Shown piece by piece: positions 52,458 to 62,210 of a stretch of DNA of 64,000 nt. Numbering within the stretch: position 1 is the first letter of the stretch; the number at the start of each line of letters is the position of its first letter. Location of the stretch: assembly GCA_029776205.1 (NCBI GenBank), contig JAKOTQ010000118.1, forward strand, positions 18,146 to 82,145, read 5' to 3'. This stretch comes from Bacillota bacterium. Lineage in GTDB: Bacteria > Bacillota > UBA4882 > UBA8346. A model generated the notes under the pieces. That model was not told the DNA's origin, ran no database searches, and saw only the letters and a program-made list of their open reading frames with translations. A program made the position numbers and the translations under genes.

Positions 52458-53201
52458 ATGAGTATGTACCGGACCCGGGCATTGGTTTTGAAAAGCCGTA
52501 ATCTTGGCGAAGCGGACCGGGTATTGTTGTTGTTAACCGAGGATTACGGTAAGTTGGAGGCGGCCGTTAAAGGTGCCCGCCGTCAAAGGAGCCGATTTGT
52601 CGGAAATACCCTTCCGTTTAACCTGATTAATGCTATGTTTTTTACAGGGAAGAATCTGGATCAATTGAGCCAGGCTGAATTGATCCATTCTTTTGCCGTT
52701 CTTCGGGAAGACCTGGTGAAAATGGCTTATGCCAGTTATTGGGCTGAGCTAATTGGCGAATTTGTTCCGGAAAGAGAAAATGTCCAGGAAATCTTCAAAT
52801 TTTTACTGGCAGCTCTGATTACCCTCGAAAAATGTGATGCACCTGATCTTTTGAATTTAGCTTTTCAAATCCGGATTTTAAATTATTTGGGTTATCAACC
52901 CGAGCTCGAAACCTGTGTGTCCTGCGGTGATGGTTCCGCTTCATTGGTTCATTTTTCTGCCGAAGAGGGAGGAGTGGTCTGTCGACGCTGCGGGGCTGAT
53001 CTCCGGGATCTGATCCCGGTCTCCCGGAATGATCTGCGCTTTCTCACCGCCTTATCAACGACAGATATCCGTAAATTGAACCAGATCGAACAAACCGGAG
53101 TTCAATTGGGAACGATCCGGGCGATGCTCCGCCGATTTATCGAAGCCCGCCTGGACAAACCCTTGAAAACCCAGGTGTTTCTGGATAGTGTACTGGCGTA
53201 G
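52458..53201 (+). CDS. recO: DNA repair protein RecO
   Basis: 247 residues. N-terminal OB fold (RTRALVLKSRNLGEADRVLL), central helical domain and a zinc finger CVSCGDGS with CRRCGADL. Loads RecA with RecR. Two bases separate the start from the DUF2905 stop. Confidence 0.95.
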   Translation: MSMYRTRALVLKSRNLGEADRVLLLLTEDYGKLEAAVKGARRQRSRFVGNTLPFNLINAMFFTGKNLDQLSQAELIHSFAVLREDLVKMAYASYWAELIGEFVPERENVQEIFKFLLAALITLEKCDAPDLLNLAFQIRILNYLGYQPELETCVSCGDGSASLVHFSAEEGGVVCRRCGADLRDLIPVSRNDLRFLTALSTTDIRKLNQIEQTGVQLGTIRAMLRRFIEARLDKPLKTQVFLDSVLA

Positions 53202-53215
53202 GGATGAGGCACGAG

Positions 53216-53282
53216 TATAGTTTACAGTTGACAGTGTACAGTGGATAGTTCTTTACGGGTGTACAGTGCACAGTTAATGTTC
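53216..53282. repeat. ACTGT-rich dispersed repeat copy 5
   Basis: GTATAGTTTACAGTTGACAG, TGTACAGTGGATAGTTC and GTGTACAGTGCACAGTTAA. Confidence 0.6.
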
Positions 53283-53510
53283 GGTGTACGGGTGTTCTAG
53301 GTCCTGATTTATAACGAGCAGGTATCGGGTACAAGGTTCTGGGTTTTAATTTATGGATTGTGGACGTTATGAAACGTGAGTGTTGTTATTTACAGTAACA
53401 GCTCATAGGATTTCGATATATTTTTTCTGCAAAAGTTTACCATCTATGACAAGAGCTTCATTCATCCCCTGTGGGGAGGAAGCTAAGATGGAGGGTGTAT
53501 AAAACGCTGC

Positions 53511-53588
53511 TGACTTCTGTCTTTTGTATTCTGTCTTCTTAACAAATCTTATCAACTGTCCATTGTCCGCTGTCAACTGTCCACTATT
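53511..53588. repeat. ACTGT-rich dispersed repeat copy 6
   Basis: CTTCTGTCTTTTGTATTCTG then TCTTCTT and ATCAACTGTCCATTGTCCGC, TGTCAACTGTCCAC. The first part is the complement of a string at about 63539-63567. Confidence 0.6.
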
Positions 53589-53671
53589 TTACCCTTTTCC
53601 GCCTATTGCCTTAATTCTTGGGAGAATAGCTGTCACCGTCTTTGGAGAATCTACCTCTTGGAGGCGAGATG

Positions 53672-54070
53672 ATGGATAATTTACAGAAAATTGATGTTTT
53701 GCGTGAACGGATGAATGTCAGTTATGAAGAAGCCCGCTCCACATTAGAGGCAGTGAACTGGGATATAGTTGAAGCTTTGGTCAAGTTGGAGCAGGATGAA
53801 AAAAGCCGGAAAGAAGAGATATTTGTTCGTGGCAATGAATTGGTCGAAAAGGTTAAAGAGTTGGTCCGCAAGGGCAATGTTACCAAGATTCGGGTGAAGC
53901 AGGATGGCAAGACGTTGGTGGAGATCCCGGTGACAGCCGGTGTGGTCGGGGCATTGCTAGCACCCCAATTGGCGCTTATCGGAGCAGTGGCTACCCTGGT
54001 CAGTCGTTCTTCGTTGGAAATCGAAAAAAGCAATGAAAAAAGCACGGTGGATTCGGAGCCTTACCATTGA
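53672..54070 (+). CDS. DUF4342 domain protein with UBA-like N-terminus
   Basis: 132 residues. N-terminal UBA-like helix bundle (VLRERMNVSYEEARSTLEAV then NWDIVEALVKLE), charged linker, and the DUF4342 part with VEIPVTAGVVGALLAPQLAL, which may touch the membrane. Function unknown. GGAGGCGAG precedes ATG 53672; ATG 53669 is an alternative. Confidence 0.82.
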   Translation: MDNLQKIDVLRERMNVSYEEARSTLEAVNWDIVEALVKLEQDEKSRKEEIFVRGNELVEKVKELVRKGNVTKIRVKQDGKTLVEIPVTAGVVGALLAPQLALIGAVATLVSRSSLEIEKSNEKSTVDSEPYH

Positions 54071-54096
54071 CAAGGGACCCGTTCATTTGTTATATT
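54067..54096 (+). promoter_or_regulatory. Promoter of the T-box transcript
   Basis: TTGACA (54067-54072), 18-base spacer, TATATT (54091-54096). The -35 overlaps the end of the preceding gene. Confidence 0.75.
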
Positions 54097-54104
54097 CGAT
54101 TACA

Positions 54105-54306
54105 GAAATTCCTTAATCGAATAGTGGCAATGAAAAAGAGAATACCTTAAACAGGGTGTTGCAGAGAGCCGGGATTTGGTGCAACCCGGTACACACTTTA
54201 AGGGAAGGCGCTTTGGAGCCGGTGGCTGGTTTAAGTGGACCATATGGTCAAACAGGGTGGAACCGCGGGAAACTCTCGTCCCTGAGTGGATAGAGTTTCT
54301 TTTTTA
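54105..54306 (+). promoter_or_regulatory. T-box riboswitch, probably glycine-specific
   Basis: The canonical T-box core AGGGTGGAACCGCGG is at 54254-54268. The AGAGAGCC element and a stem around CCTTAAA/TTTAAGG form Stem I; the 3' side reads AAGGGAAGGCGCTTT, where GGC would be the specifier (glycine). The terminator AAACTCT (54270-54276)/AGAGTTT (54292-54298) with CTTTTTT follows. Downstream is glyS, in agreement with glycine. Confidence 0.9.
54270..54305 (+). terminator. Conditional terminator of the T-box
   Basis: AAACTCT-loop-AGAGTTT then CTTTTTT. The loop contains TCCCT, which can pair with AGGG of the T-box core to form the antiterminator. Confidence 0.85.
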
Positions 54307-54380
54307 TTTAATGGAAGATCTTTAGCGGTTCATCATAATAATTAGATAATTGAGGAAAAGGTTTTGTTGAGGGAGGTTCT

Positions 54381-54989
54381 ATGAACGAACTGTTGCGGTT
54401 GCTCAAGCGGGATTGGCCGTATTTTCTGATCCTTGCTGCCATTTTCGCTGTTTCGGTTTTATTGGGTACCCGGTTGCCGGAGATTGCACCGGATGTAGCT
54501 CGCGAATTGGAAAAGCAAACGATGGCTCATTTTGCGGAGATTGCCAAGTTGATGCGGGGGGCTGAATTACCATCCCAAATTGTGATTATCTGGATGAATA
54601 ATATGATTGCATCATTGACGGCGATCATCACAGGTGCACTGCTAATACCGTTATTGCCTTTGGTCTTATTGATGGGGAATGGATTGATCATCGGACTTGT
54701 CCAGCGGTTGACTGAGACCCAAGGTTTAAGTATTGCCCGTTTTTATCTGGCTTTATTACCCCATGGAATTCTCGAATTACCGGCTTTCTTTATCGCTGTT
54801 TATCTTGGTGCCCGTTTTAGCTTAATTCCATATCGGTTAATCTGGCATTATGCAAAATATAAGCAGTATCGTCCTTTCCTTAAGGAGTATTTCCATGATA
54901 TGCGGTATTATGCTGTGCTCTTTGTGGTGATGTTGCTGGTGGCAGCGGTCATTGAAATGACCGTCAGTCCCATGCTGGTTAGCCGGTAA
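54381..54989 (+). CDS. SpoIIM/DUF95 family membrane protein
   Basis: 202 residues. Four to five hydrophobic segments; NNMIASLTAIITGALLIPLL and LLPHGILELPAFFIAVYLGA carry the SpoIIM/DUF95 signature. The family includes the engulfment protein SpoIIM. Its position under the T-box with glyS suggests a housekeeping rather than sporulation copy. GGGAGGTT precedes ATG. Confidence 0.82.
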   Translation: MNELLRLLKRDWPYFLILAAIFAVSVLLGTRLPEIAPDVARELEKQTMAHFAEIAKLMRGAELPSQIVIIWMNNMIASLTAIITGALLIPLLPLVLLMGNGLIIGLVQRLTETQGLSIARFYLALLPHGILELPAFFIAVYLGARFSLIPYRLIWHYAKYKQYRPFLKEYFHDMRYYAVLFVVMLLVAAVIEMTVSPMLVSR

Positions 54990-55055
54990 AATCAAAAGGA
55001 TTTCAGTTTTCATATAAAAATTACATAAAAATTCTGAAAAACGGAGGTTTTAATA

Positions 55056-56369
55056 ATGTCAGAAGTACAAGCTACGACTACAATGGAGAAAATCGTCTCT
55101 TTGGCTAAACGGAGAGGGTTTGTCTTTCAATCCAGTGAGATTTACGGAGGGCTAAACAGTTGTTGGGATTACGGTCCCTTGGGCGTTGAGTTAAAGAACA
55201 ATGTGAAGCGGGCCTGGTGGCGGAAGGTTGTTCAGGAACGGGATGATATGGTTGGGCTGGATGCCAGTATTCTGATGCATCCGAGAGTTTGGGAAGCCAG
55301 CGGCCATGTGGCCGGATTTACCGATCCTTTGGTGGACTGTAAGTCCTGTAAGCAACGGTTCCGCGCCGACCATATTGAAGGGGACAAGTGTCCGGCATGT
55401 GGCGGTGAATTGACGGAGGCTCGCCAATTCAACCTGATGTTTAAGACCTTTATGGGGCCTGTGGAAGATACGGCGTCAGTAGTCTATCTGCGTCCTGAAA
55501 CGGCTCAAGGAATTTTCGTCAATTTCAATAATGTCCAGACCTCAACCCGGATGAAACTGCCTTTTGGTATTGCGCAGATCGGCAAATCCTTCCGAAATGA
55601 GATTACCCCGGGTAACTTTACTTTCCGGACCCGGGAATTTGAACAGATGGAGATCGAGTATTTTGTGAAGCCCGGTACCGATGAAGAAATTCATAAGCAA
55701 TGGATCGAACAACGGTTCCAGTGGTACCTGGATCTTGGCATGACCAAAGAACGGCTGCGCTTACGGGCTCATGCCTCCGATGAATTGGCTCATTACGCTA
55801 AAGGATGTTATGATATCGAGTATTACTTCCCGATGGGCTGGTCGGAGCTTGAAGGCATTGCCAACCGGACTGACTTTGACTTGAAACGCCACGCGGAATA
55901 TAGCGGACAGCGAATGGACTATTTCGACCAGGAAGCCAATGAGCACTATATTCCGTACGTGATCGAACCGTCTGCCGGAGCTGACCGGGCTACGCTTGCC
56001 TTCTTATTAGATGCTTATCATGAAGAGCCGGATAAGGATGAGGTACGGGTCGTATTGAAGCTGCACCGGGCGTTAGCTCCGTACAAGGTAGCGGTGCTGC
56101 CTCTTTCAAAGAAAGAGCCGTTGGTCAAGATGGCGAAAGAACTGGAAAAAGAGCTTCGGAAATATTGGATGGTGGATTATGATGATTCGAAAGCCATCGG
56201 CCGCCGTTACCGTCGCCAGGATGAGATTGGAACACCGTACTGCGTAACTGTGGATTTCCAAAGCCTTGAAGATCAGGCCGTTACAGTGCGTGACAGGGAC
56301 ACCATGGAACAGGAACGGATCCCAGTAGCTGAATTGACTAAGTATTTGTGGGAGAAACTGGCCTGGTGA
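55056..56369 (+). CDS. glyS: Glycyl-tRNA synthetase, single-chain
   Basis: 437 residues of the homodimeric GRS1 type, not the alpha/beta pair. Motif 2 [20 protein letters not shown] and motif 3 [18 protein letters not shown]; a zinc insertion [17 protein letters not shown]-terminal anticodon-binding domain from [12 protein letters not shown]. Charges tRNA-Gly. GGAGGTTT precedes ATG. Regulated by the T-box 700 bases upstream. Confidence 0.96.
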   Translation: MSEVQATTTMEKIVSLAKRRGFVFQSSEIYGGLNSCWDYGPLGVELKNNVKRAWWRKVVQERDDMVGLDASILMHPRVWEASGHVAGFTDPLVDCKSCKQRFRADHIEGDKCPACGGELTEARQFNLMFKTFMGPVEDTASVVYLRPETAQGIFVNFNNVQTSTRMKLPFGIAQIGKSFRNEITPGNFTFRTREFEQMEIEYFVKPGTDEEIHKQWIEQRFQWYLDLGMTKERLRLRAHASDELAHYAKGCYDIEYYFPMGWSELEGIANRTDFDLKRHAEYSGQRMDYFDQEANEHYIPYVIEPSAGADRATLAFLLDAYHEEPDKDEVRVVLKLHRALAPYKVAVLPLSKKEPLVKMAKELEKELRKYWMVDYDDSKAIGRRYRRQDEIGTPYCVTVDFQSLEDQAVTVRDRDTMEQERIPVAELTKYLWEKLAW

Positions 56370-56396
56370 TATAGCCTATCATTAGCTCCTTGGAGT

Positions 56397-56431
56397 AAAA
56401 GAGCGCTTTCATAACTGAAAGCGCTCTTTTG
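56397..56431 (+). terminator. Terminator of glyS
   Basis: AAAAGAGCGCTTTC-ATAACT-GAAAGCGCTCTTTT, very stable. Confidence 0.92.
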
Positions 56432-56663
56432 CATTGAGTCGGTTATTTGAAATGAATATGTGAAATATTATAAGTGAATGGAGGCAAATAGATATAAATC
56501 TTTTTCGGAGACGACTGGTATTTTGAGATGATCCCGATGGCAATAATAGTCCAAGATTGAAATAATTCGATTCTTAACTGCTTTTTTAAATAAAACAGCA
56601 GGATTTGGCCTGAAATCGTGGAATGTATCGCATAATATCAATCAACTGTAAGGGAAAAACAGG

Positions 56664-57248
56664 ATGAATTATATTGACGCCATCACAGCTTATATTCCCG
56701 AAAATGAACAGGAACGCCAGGATCATAAAGTCATTCTTCAATATATTGAAGCATTTCCCCATAATGTGTTGCTCCGGGAAAACCAGATCGCCCATATTAC
56801 CAGTTCCGGTTTTATCATGAATGAGACGTTGGACCGGGTGTTATTGATCCATCATAATATTCGAAATACCTGGGCTTGGCCTGGAGGCCATGCGGATGGC
56901 GATGAGGATTTATTGGCCGTTGCGGTGAAAGAAGCCAAAGAAGAAACCGGTATCCAAAGCATCAGGCCGCTAAGCCCCAATATCGCTTCGGTTGATATTT
57001 TTCCCGTATTTGGCCATTGGAAGCATGGGGTTTATGTTAATACCCATCTCCATCTTTCCATTGCTTATTTATTGATTGCTGATGATAAGGAGAAAGTAAG
57101 GGTCAATGAAGCCGAGAACAGTGGCGTGGAATGGTTTCCGGTGGTATATTTTACCGGGGAGCATTTCGACCAACATGATCTGGAACTTTATACCAAATTG
57201 ATCCACCGGGCACGACAAAATAAAAACAAAATGTTAACCAGGTTGTAA
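56664..57248 (+). CDS. NUDIX hydrolase
   Basis: 194 residues. The Nudix box GGHADGDEDLLAVAVKEAKE followed by ETGI is complete except that K replaces the usual R in REUXEE. The substrate is a nucleoside diphosphate derivative, not identifiable. Weak RBS AACAGG. Followed by gnd 82 bases later. Confidence 0.85.
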   Translation: MNYIDAITAYIPENEQERQDHKVILQYIEAFPHNVLLRENQIAHITSSGFIMNETLDRVLLIHHNIRNTWAWPGGHADGDEDLLAVAVKEAKEETGIQSIRPLSPNIASVDIFPVFGHWKHGVYVNTHLHLSIAYLLIADDKEKVRVNEAENSGVEWFPVVYFTGEHFDQHDLELYTKLIHRARQNKNKMLTRL

Positions 57249-57330
57249 AAATTTTTTAATATTTGGTAGGAGAAAATTGGGCAATTAGAGAAATAGTAAG
57301 AATGAATTCTATAATAATGGAGGATTGATG

Positions 57331-58782
57331 ATGAGCAAAGCGGACATTGGTTTGATCGGGTTGGCGGTTATGGGTGAAAACCTGGTAATGAACATGGAAA
57401 GCAAAGGCTTTACCGTGGCTGTATATAACCGTACCACCGAAAAGGTGACTAACTTTATCGAAGGCCGTGCCAAAGGTAAGAATATTATCGGTACTTATTC
57501 GATTCAAGAGTTAGTCGATAACCTTAAAAAACCCCGCCGGGTCATGTTAATGGTTAAAGCCGGCAAACCGGTAGATGACTTCATTGACATGATCATCCCT
57601 TACTTAGAACCCGGCGATATCATCATCGATGGCGGTAACTCCCATTTTCCGGATACCATTCGCCGTACGAAATACGTTGAAGAAAAAGGTTTGCTGTACA
57701 TCGGAACCGGCGTTTCCGGCGGTGAAGAGGGGGCTTTGAAAGGGCCGAGCATGATGCCTGGCGGTTCACCGGCTGCATGGCCCCATGTCAAAGATATCTT
57801 CCAATCGATCTGCGCCAAAGCTCCAGACGGCAGTCCTTGCTGCGATTGGGTTGGGGAAAACGGTGCCGGTCACTTTGTCAAGATGGTTCATAATGGGATT
57901 GAATACGGAGATATGCAGTTAATCTGCGAAGCTTATCATCTAATGCGTGATTTACTGGGAATGTCTGCTGATGAGATGCATCAAGTCTTCGCTGAATGGA
58001 ACGAAGGCGAACTCAATAGTTACTTGATCGAAATTACCCGCGACATTTTGGCAGTGAAAGATGAAGACGGCCAACCGTTGGTCGATAAGATCCTGGATAC
58101 TGCCGGACAGAAAGGCACAGGTAAATGGACCGGTATTGCAGCCCTCGATGAAGGCGTGCCGTTGACCTTAATTGGTGAAGCGGTATTTTCTCGGTGCTTA
58201 TCTGCGATGAAGGACGAACGGGTGGCAGCTTCGAAGGTATTCAGCGGCCCGAAACCCAAATATGAAGGGGATAGAAAGGCCTTCATCGATGATATTCGGA
58301 AGGCTTTGTATGCTTCAAAGATTGTCTCCTATGCTCAAGGATATATATTGATGCGGTCTGCTGCCAAGACATACGGCTGGAACTTAAATTACGGCGGAAT
58401 CGCTTTAATGTGGCGTGGCGGATGCATTATCCGTTCGGTATTCCTTGGCAAGATTAAAGAAGCGTTCGATAAAAATCCTGAATTAACCAACTTGCTGTTG
58501 GATCCGTTCTTCAAAGAAAATATCGAAGCAGCGCAAGAAAGTTGGAGAAGAGTTTGCTCAACAGCATTGCTCAATGGTATTCCGATACCGGCGTTTACCA
58601 GTGCACTTTGTTATTTCGACGGTTATCGCAGCGAAAAATTGCCGGCAAACTTACTCCAAGCCCAACGGGACTACTTCGGAGCCCATACCTATGAGCGTGT
58701 GGATAGAAACCGCGGCGAGTATTTCCATACCAACTGGACCGGCCGGGGCGGCACTACCTCCGCTTCAACCTATGTTGTTTAA
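57331..58782 (+). CDS. gndA: 6-phosphogluconate dehydrogenase, decarboxylating
   Basis: 483 residues, full-length GndA type. NADP-binding GLIGLAVMGENL and NRTTEKV; catalytic lysine/glutamate region HFVKMVHNGIEYGDMQLICE; C-terminal ends FHTNWTGRGGTTSAS. Oxidises 6-phosphogluconate to ribulose-5-phosphate. TGGAGGA at 57318-57324 selects ATG 57331, the last of three in-frame starts. Confidence 0.95.
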   Translation: MSKADIGLIGLAVMGENLVMNMESKGFTVAVYNRTTEKVTNFIEGRAKGKNIIGTYSIQELVDNLKKPRRVMLMVKAGKPVDDFIDMIIPYLEPGDIIIDGGNSHFPDTIRRTKYVEEKGLLYIGTGVSGGEEGALKGPSMMPGGSPAAWPHVKDIFQSICAKAPDGSPCCDWVGENGAGHFVKMVHNGIEYGDMQLICEAYHLMRDLLGMSADEMHQVFAEWNEGELNSYLIEITRDILAVKDEDGQPLVDKILDTAGQKGTGKWTGIAALDEGVPLTLIGEAVFSRCLSAMKDERVAASKVFSGPKPKYEGDRKAFIDDIRKALYASKIVSYAQGYILMRSAAKTYGWNLNYGGIALMWRGGCIIRSVFLGKIKEAFDKNPELTNLLLDPFFKENIEAAQESWRRVCSTALLNGIPIPAFTSALCYFDGYRSEKLPANLLQAQRDYFGAHTYERVDRNRGEYFHTNWTGRGGTTSASTYVV

Positions 58783-58792
58783 TTGCCCCTGG

Positions 58793-58823
58793 AACAGAGG
58801 CAGACTGGATGTCTGCCTCTGTT
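58793..58823 (+). other. Hairpin between gnd and uxaC without U-tract
   Basis: AACAGAGGCAGAC-TGGAT-GTCTGCCTCTGTT is a perfect 13-bp stem, but followed by ACTGCGGC. Not an ordinary terminator; possibly a stabiliser that also allows read-through. Confidence 0.7.
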
Positions 58824-58866
58824 ACTGCGGCTTTATAGCTAAATACAATCACAGGAGGATACTTAC

Positions 58867-60264
58867 ATGAAAGCATTTATGGATGAAAATTTTTTGTTGA
58901 GCAATGATACGGCAGTGACGCTTTATCACCAGTATGCCAAAGAGATGCCGATCTACGACTATCACTGTCATATCAGCCCCAAAGAGATTGCCGAAAATAA
59001 GAAATATCGGAATATCACGGAGATTTGGCTGGGTGGGGACCATTATAAATGGCGTGCAATGCGCTCCAACGGAGTTCCCGAAAAATATATCACCGGCGAT
59101 GCATCCGATAAGGAAAAGTTTATGAAGTGGGCCGAAACCATGCCTAATTGTATCGGTAACCCGCTCTATCACTGGACCCATCTGGAACTGAAACGCTATT
59201 TCGGCATTGATAAATTGCTCTCGCCGGAAACCGCCGAGGAAATTTGGGAAAAGTGTAATGCTGTTCTTGAACATTTGACGGTACGGGATATCATTAAAAA
59301 GTCCAATGTGAAATTGATTTGCACCACTGATGATCCTACGGATACGTTGGAATATCATAAGGCCATTGCCGAGGATAAGACCTTTGATGTTAAGGTACTC
59401 CCGGCTTTCCGTCCTGATAAGAGCTTTAACATTGAGAAGGAAGGCTTTAAGGAATGGATCGCCAAACTGGGCCAGGTCGTTGGCTTTGAAATTAAAACTT
59501 TTGATGACTTAACGAAAGCCCTCAAAGCCCGGTTGGAATACTTCCACGAAGTGGGCTGCCGTGTGTCTGACCATGCATTGGATCCGGTGGTTTTTGAACC
59601 TGGTACTGCTGATGAAGCAACTGTCATTCTTCAAAAAGGTCTGAAAGGGGAGGCATTGACTGAAACTGAGATTAAGAAGTATAAAACTCAAGTCATGCTC
59701 TTCTTAGGCCGTGAATATGCTCGCTTGGGTTGGGCCATGCAACTCCATATCGGAACCATCCGTAACAATAATAGCCGAATGATGCGGTTATTGGGTCCGG
59801 ATACCGGATTTGACGCCATTGCTGACTATACCTACGGTGAATCGCTGGCGAAATTCCTGGATGCGTTGGATTCCACCGATCAACTGCCGAAAACCATTTT
59901 GTATACCTTAAATCCGCGGGATAATGAGATGCTGGGAACGATCATCGGATGCTTCCAGGGCGGTATCCCCGGCAAGATGCAATTTGGTTCCGGTTGGTGG
60001 TTTAACGACCAAAAAGACGGCATGATCCGTCAAATGGTTGCTTTGGCTAATTTGGGACTGCTTTCCCGGTTTGTGGGAATGCTCACTGATTCACGGAGCT
60101 TCCTCTCTTATACCCGTCATGAATATTTCCGGAGAATTCTCTGCAATCTCCTGGGTGAATGGGTCGAAAACGGCGAAGCACCCAATGACATGAAACTCCT
60201 TGGCGAAATGGTACAGAATATCTGTTACAACAATGCTAAGAATTATTTCGGGATTGAACTGTAA
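58867..60264 (+). CDS. uxaC: Glucuronate isomerase
   Basis: 465 residues of the UxaC family. [20 protein letters not shown] and [15 protein letters not shown] (metal site) at the start; [28 protein letters not shown] near the end reads [13 protein letters not shown]. Converts glucuronate/galacturonate to keto forms. CAGGAGGAT precedes ATG. No other uronate gene adjacent, except the esterase on the other strand. Confidence 0.95.
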   Translation: MKAFMDENFLLSNDTAVTLYHQYAKEMPIYDYHCHISPKEIAENKKYRNITEIWLGGDHYKWRAMRSNGVPEKYITGDASDKEKFMKWAETMPNCIGNPLYHWTHLELKRYFGIDKLLSPETAEEIWEKCNAVLEHLTVRDIIKKSNVKLICTTDDPTDTLEYHKAIAEDKTFDVKVLPAFRPDKSFNIEKEGFKEWIAKLGQVVGFEIKTFDDLTKALKARLEYFHEVGCRVSDHALDPVVFEPGTADEATVILQKGLKGEALTETEIKKYKTQVMLFLGREYARLGWAMQLHIGTIRNNNSRMMRLLGPDTGFDAIADYTYGESLAKFLDALDSTDQLPKTILYTLNPRDNEMLGTIIGCFQGGIPGKMQFGSGWWFNDQKDGMIRQMVALANLGLLSRFVGMLTDSRSFLSYTRHEYFRRILCNLLGEWVENGEAPNDMKLLGEMVQNICYNNAKNYFGIEL

Positions 60265-60288
60265 TATAGGTTCCGAGCTATACTGCTT

Positions 60289-60320
60289 TGACAGGTGCAC
60301 AGTACATAGTGTTGCTGTCA
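60289..60320. repeat. ACTGT-rich dispersed repeat copy 7
   Basis: TTTGACAGGTGCACAGTACA and nearby TAGTGTTGCTGTCA after uxaC. Confidence 0.5.
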
Positions 60321-60345
60321 ATAAATAGAACTTTTTAAAAAATGG

Positions 60346-60379
60346 AAAAGGCTGCTCCATCAGGAAGCAGCCTTTTTTA
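60346..60379 (+). terminator. Terminator of uxaC
   Basis: AAAAGGCTGCT-CCATCAGG-AAGCAGCCTTTTTT. Confidence 0.9.
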
Positions 60380-60408
60380 TATTGAAAAGTTTTGGGGTGA
60401 AGTTCTAG

Positions 60409-60440
60409 TGTACTGTGAACTGTGTACCTAAACAGTTCAT
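60409..60440. repeat. ACTGT-rich dispersed repeat copy 8
   Basis: GTGTACTGTGAACTGTGTAC, nearly the same as the copy at 49.9 kb. Confidence 0.6.
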
Positions 60441-60477
60441 AGCCCCAATCCAGTTGAACCCGTAAATTCAAACTTCA

Positions 60478-61260
60478 TTATTCTTTCACATACTTTGCTA
60501 ACGGTAGGTTGCTTTCTTTAATCCCTTCGACAACCAGTTTGGCGATTTCAGTGGCTCCGGAAAGGGCGAAATGGGTGTTGTCTTTGACGCCTTTCGGATA
60601 GTTGGGGCTTTCACCGGGCTCTAAGTTGAGGAACAATTTAAAGGTTCTTTCCGGTCCCAGGGTTTCAAATAGCTGTTTGCTTTTTTCGGTAATGTTGATA
60701 ACCGGGACATTGAGTTCTTTGCCCAGATCGATCATGGCCTGGGGATATTCGCCATGGGTCGGTACTAAATGGCTGCCGGAAAATTTATACCGGTTGACCG
60801 GAGTCACTAATACGGGAATGGCACCTTTGGCCCGGGCTTCGTTGATATATTGGGTTAAGTAAGTTTTGAAAGTGGATTTCGGATCGGTATACCGGGCAGT
60901 GTCACCGGTTTTTTGATCATTGTGCCCGAACTGGATCAATAAATAGTCATTGGGTTTCATCAGATTGACTATTTTATTCAGATGGCCTTCTTCAATGAAA
61001 CTCTTGGAGCTTCTTCCGGAAACCGCAAAGTTTTGAACAATGATATCGTCGGTGAAAAAGTTTTGCAGGACTTGGCCCCATCCAGTCCGGGGAGCCCGGG
61101 CTGCATCGTAGTTGCAAGCGGTGGAATCGCCGGCGATGAAGACGGAAATCTTACCGGTATCAGCTGCATGAACTGCCGGGAGGGAATGGGCGCCAAACCA
61201 GGCAGTGATAGTTACGAGCAGAATCAGTACGAGGGCTGAGCGTAGCTGTTTAAATTTCAT
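60478..61260 (-). CDS. Rhamnogalacturonan acetylesterase, secreted SGNH (CE12-like)
   Basis: 260 residues. Signal peptide RSALVLILLVTITAWFGAHS with cleavage likely near AVHAA. SGNH blocks: FIAGDSTACNYD (Ser), NFAVSGRSSKSF, QFGHNDQK (Asn) and DNTHFALSG (Asp-xx-His). This matches Bacillus RhgT/YesT, which removes acetyl groups from pectin side chains. AAAGGAGGAC before ATG 61260 (TTG 61263 adjacent). Confidence 0.87.
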   Translation of the reverse strand: MKFKQLRSALVLILLVTITAWFGAHSLPAVHAADTGKISVFIAGDSTACNYDAARAPRTGWGQVLQNFFTDDIIVQNFAVSGRSSKSFIEEGHLNKIVNLMKPNDYLLIQFGHNDQKTGDTARYTDPKSTFKTYLTQYINEARAKGAIPVLVTPVNRYKFSGSHLVPTHGEYPQAMIDLGKELNVPVINITEKSKQLFETLGPERTFKLFLNLEPGESPNYPKGVKDNTHFALSGATEIAKLVVEGIKESNLPLAKYVKE

Positions 61261-61298
61261 CAAAAGTCCTCCTTTGGTAATTTAATATAATCTACTCG

Positions 61299-61327
61299 AT
61301 TATATAATAATGCCTGTTTGAAGACAA
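61299..61327 (-). promoter_or_regulatory. Promoter of the acetylesterase gene, minus strand
   Basis: Read on the minus strand: TTGTCT (61327-61322), 17 bases, TATAAT (61304-61299). Perfect -10. Confidence 0.75.
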
Positions 61328-61526
61328 TTTCTTGGGAAACCCGACCTAAAGAGCCAGGAGTGATTAGGCAAAATTTAATTAAATTTACGAAAAATATCGC
61401 ATTTTTACTCGCTTTTTGTTTAATAGAAACAAAAGCGTTACAAAGACATTGCAGGAGTAATTGGAGTGCGGAAGAATATCTTAACAATTTATTGTCTAAC
61501 AAAATACATCGTTTGGGGGATGCTTT

Positions 61527-62210
61527 GTGAAACGGGTTTCTAAAGCCGGCTTTATGGCCGGTGTTCCAATATTTTTAGGCTATTTTCCAGTAGCTATGGC
61601 TTTCGGGCTTTTAGCAAAGACCAATGGGATTACATTGGAAGAAACTATTGGATTTTCAGCCCTGGTGTTCGCCGGAGCCAGTCAGTTTATGGCGTTAAAT
61701 CTTATCCAAAGCGGCGCTGCTTTTATGGAGATTGTGATTGCCACGCTACTTTTGAATTTTCGTCATTTTCTGATGAGTGCCACGGTGGCTTCACGGATGG
61801 AAACGGGGAGCAAATGGATGCGGCTGTTGGTGGCGTTCGGAATAACGGATGAAACTTTTGCCGTGGCAGCGACGGCCGAAGGAAAGTTGAATTATCATTA
61901 TCTGTTACCGTTGGAATTTACCGCCTACAGTGGGTGGCTGAGCGGAACCGTATGTGGGTTTATAATGGGCGCTGCCCTTCCGGAAGTGTTGCAAAAAAGT
62001 ATGGGGATCGGCTTATATGCGATGTTTGTGGCGATCCTCCTTCCGGGCGTGCGGAAAAATATGTGGGCTGGAGTGCTAGCTGTGGCAGCGGCATTGGTCC
62101 ATACCGGGCTTGCCTGGGTGAAAGTTTTACCGTCAGGGTGGAATATTATCGCAGCGATCATCTTAGTGACAGCGGTGGGCGCTTGGTTCATCAAGGAACA
62201 GGAGGCATGA
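61527..62210 (+). CDS. azlC: AzlC family branched-chain amino acid exporter subunit
   Basis: 227 residues, about six to seven membrane segments. GYFPVAMAFGLLAKTNGITL, FSALVFAGASQFMALNLI and LLLNFRHFLMSATV are AzlC markers. With AzlD it exports branched-chain amino acids and analogues. GGGGGAT precedes the GTG start. ATGA overlap with azlD. Confidence 0.92.
   Translation: MKRVSKAGFMAGVPIFLGYFPVAMAFGLLAKTNGITLEETIGFSALVFAGASQFMALNLIQSGAAFMEIVIATLLLNFRHFLMSATVASRMETGSKWMRLLVAFGITDETFAVAATAEGKLNYHYLLPLEFTAYSGWLSGTVCGFIMGAALPEVLQKSMGIGLYAMFVAILLPGVRKNMWAGVLAVAAALVHTGLAWVKVLPSGWNIIAAIILVTAVGAWFIKEQEA

Larger units (their letters stand above)
53202..53671. other. 470-base intergenic region with two repeat clusters
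   Basis: Repeats at 53216-53282 and 53511-53588. Between them nothing coding is seen. The RBS of the DUF4342 gene ends the region. Confidence 0.6.
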
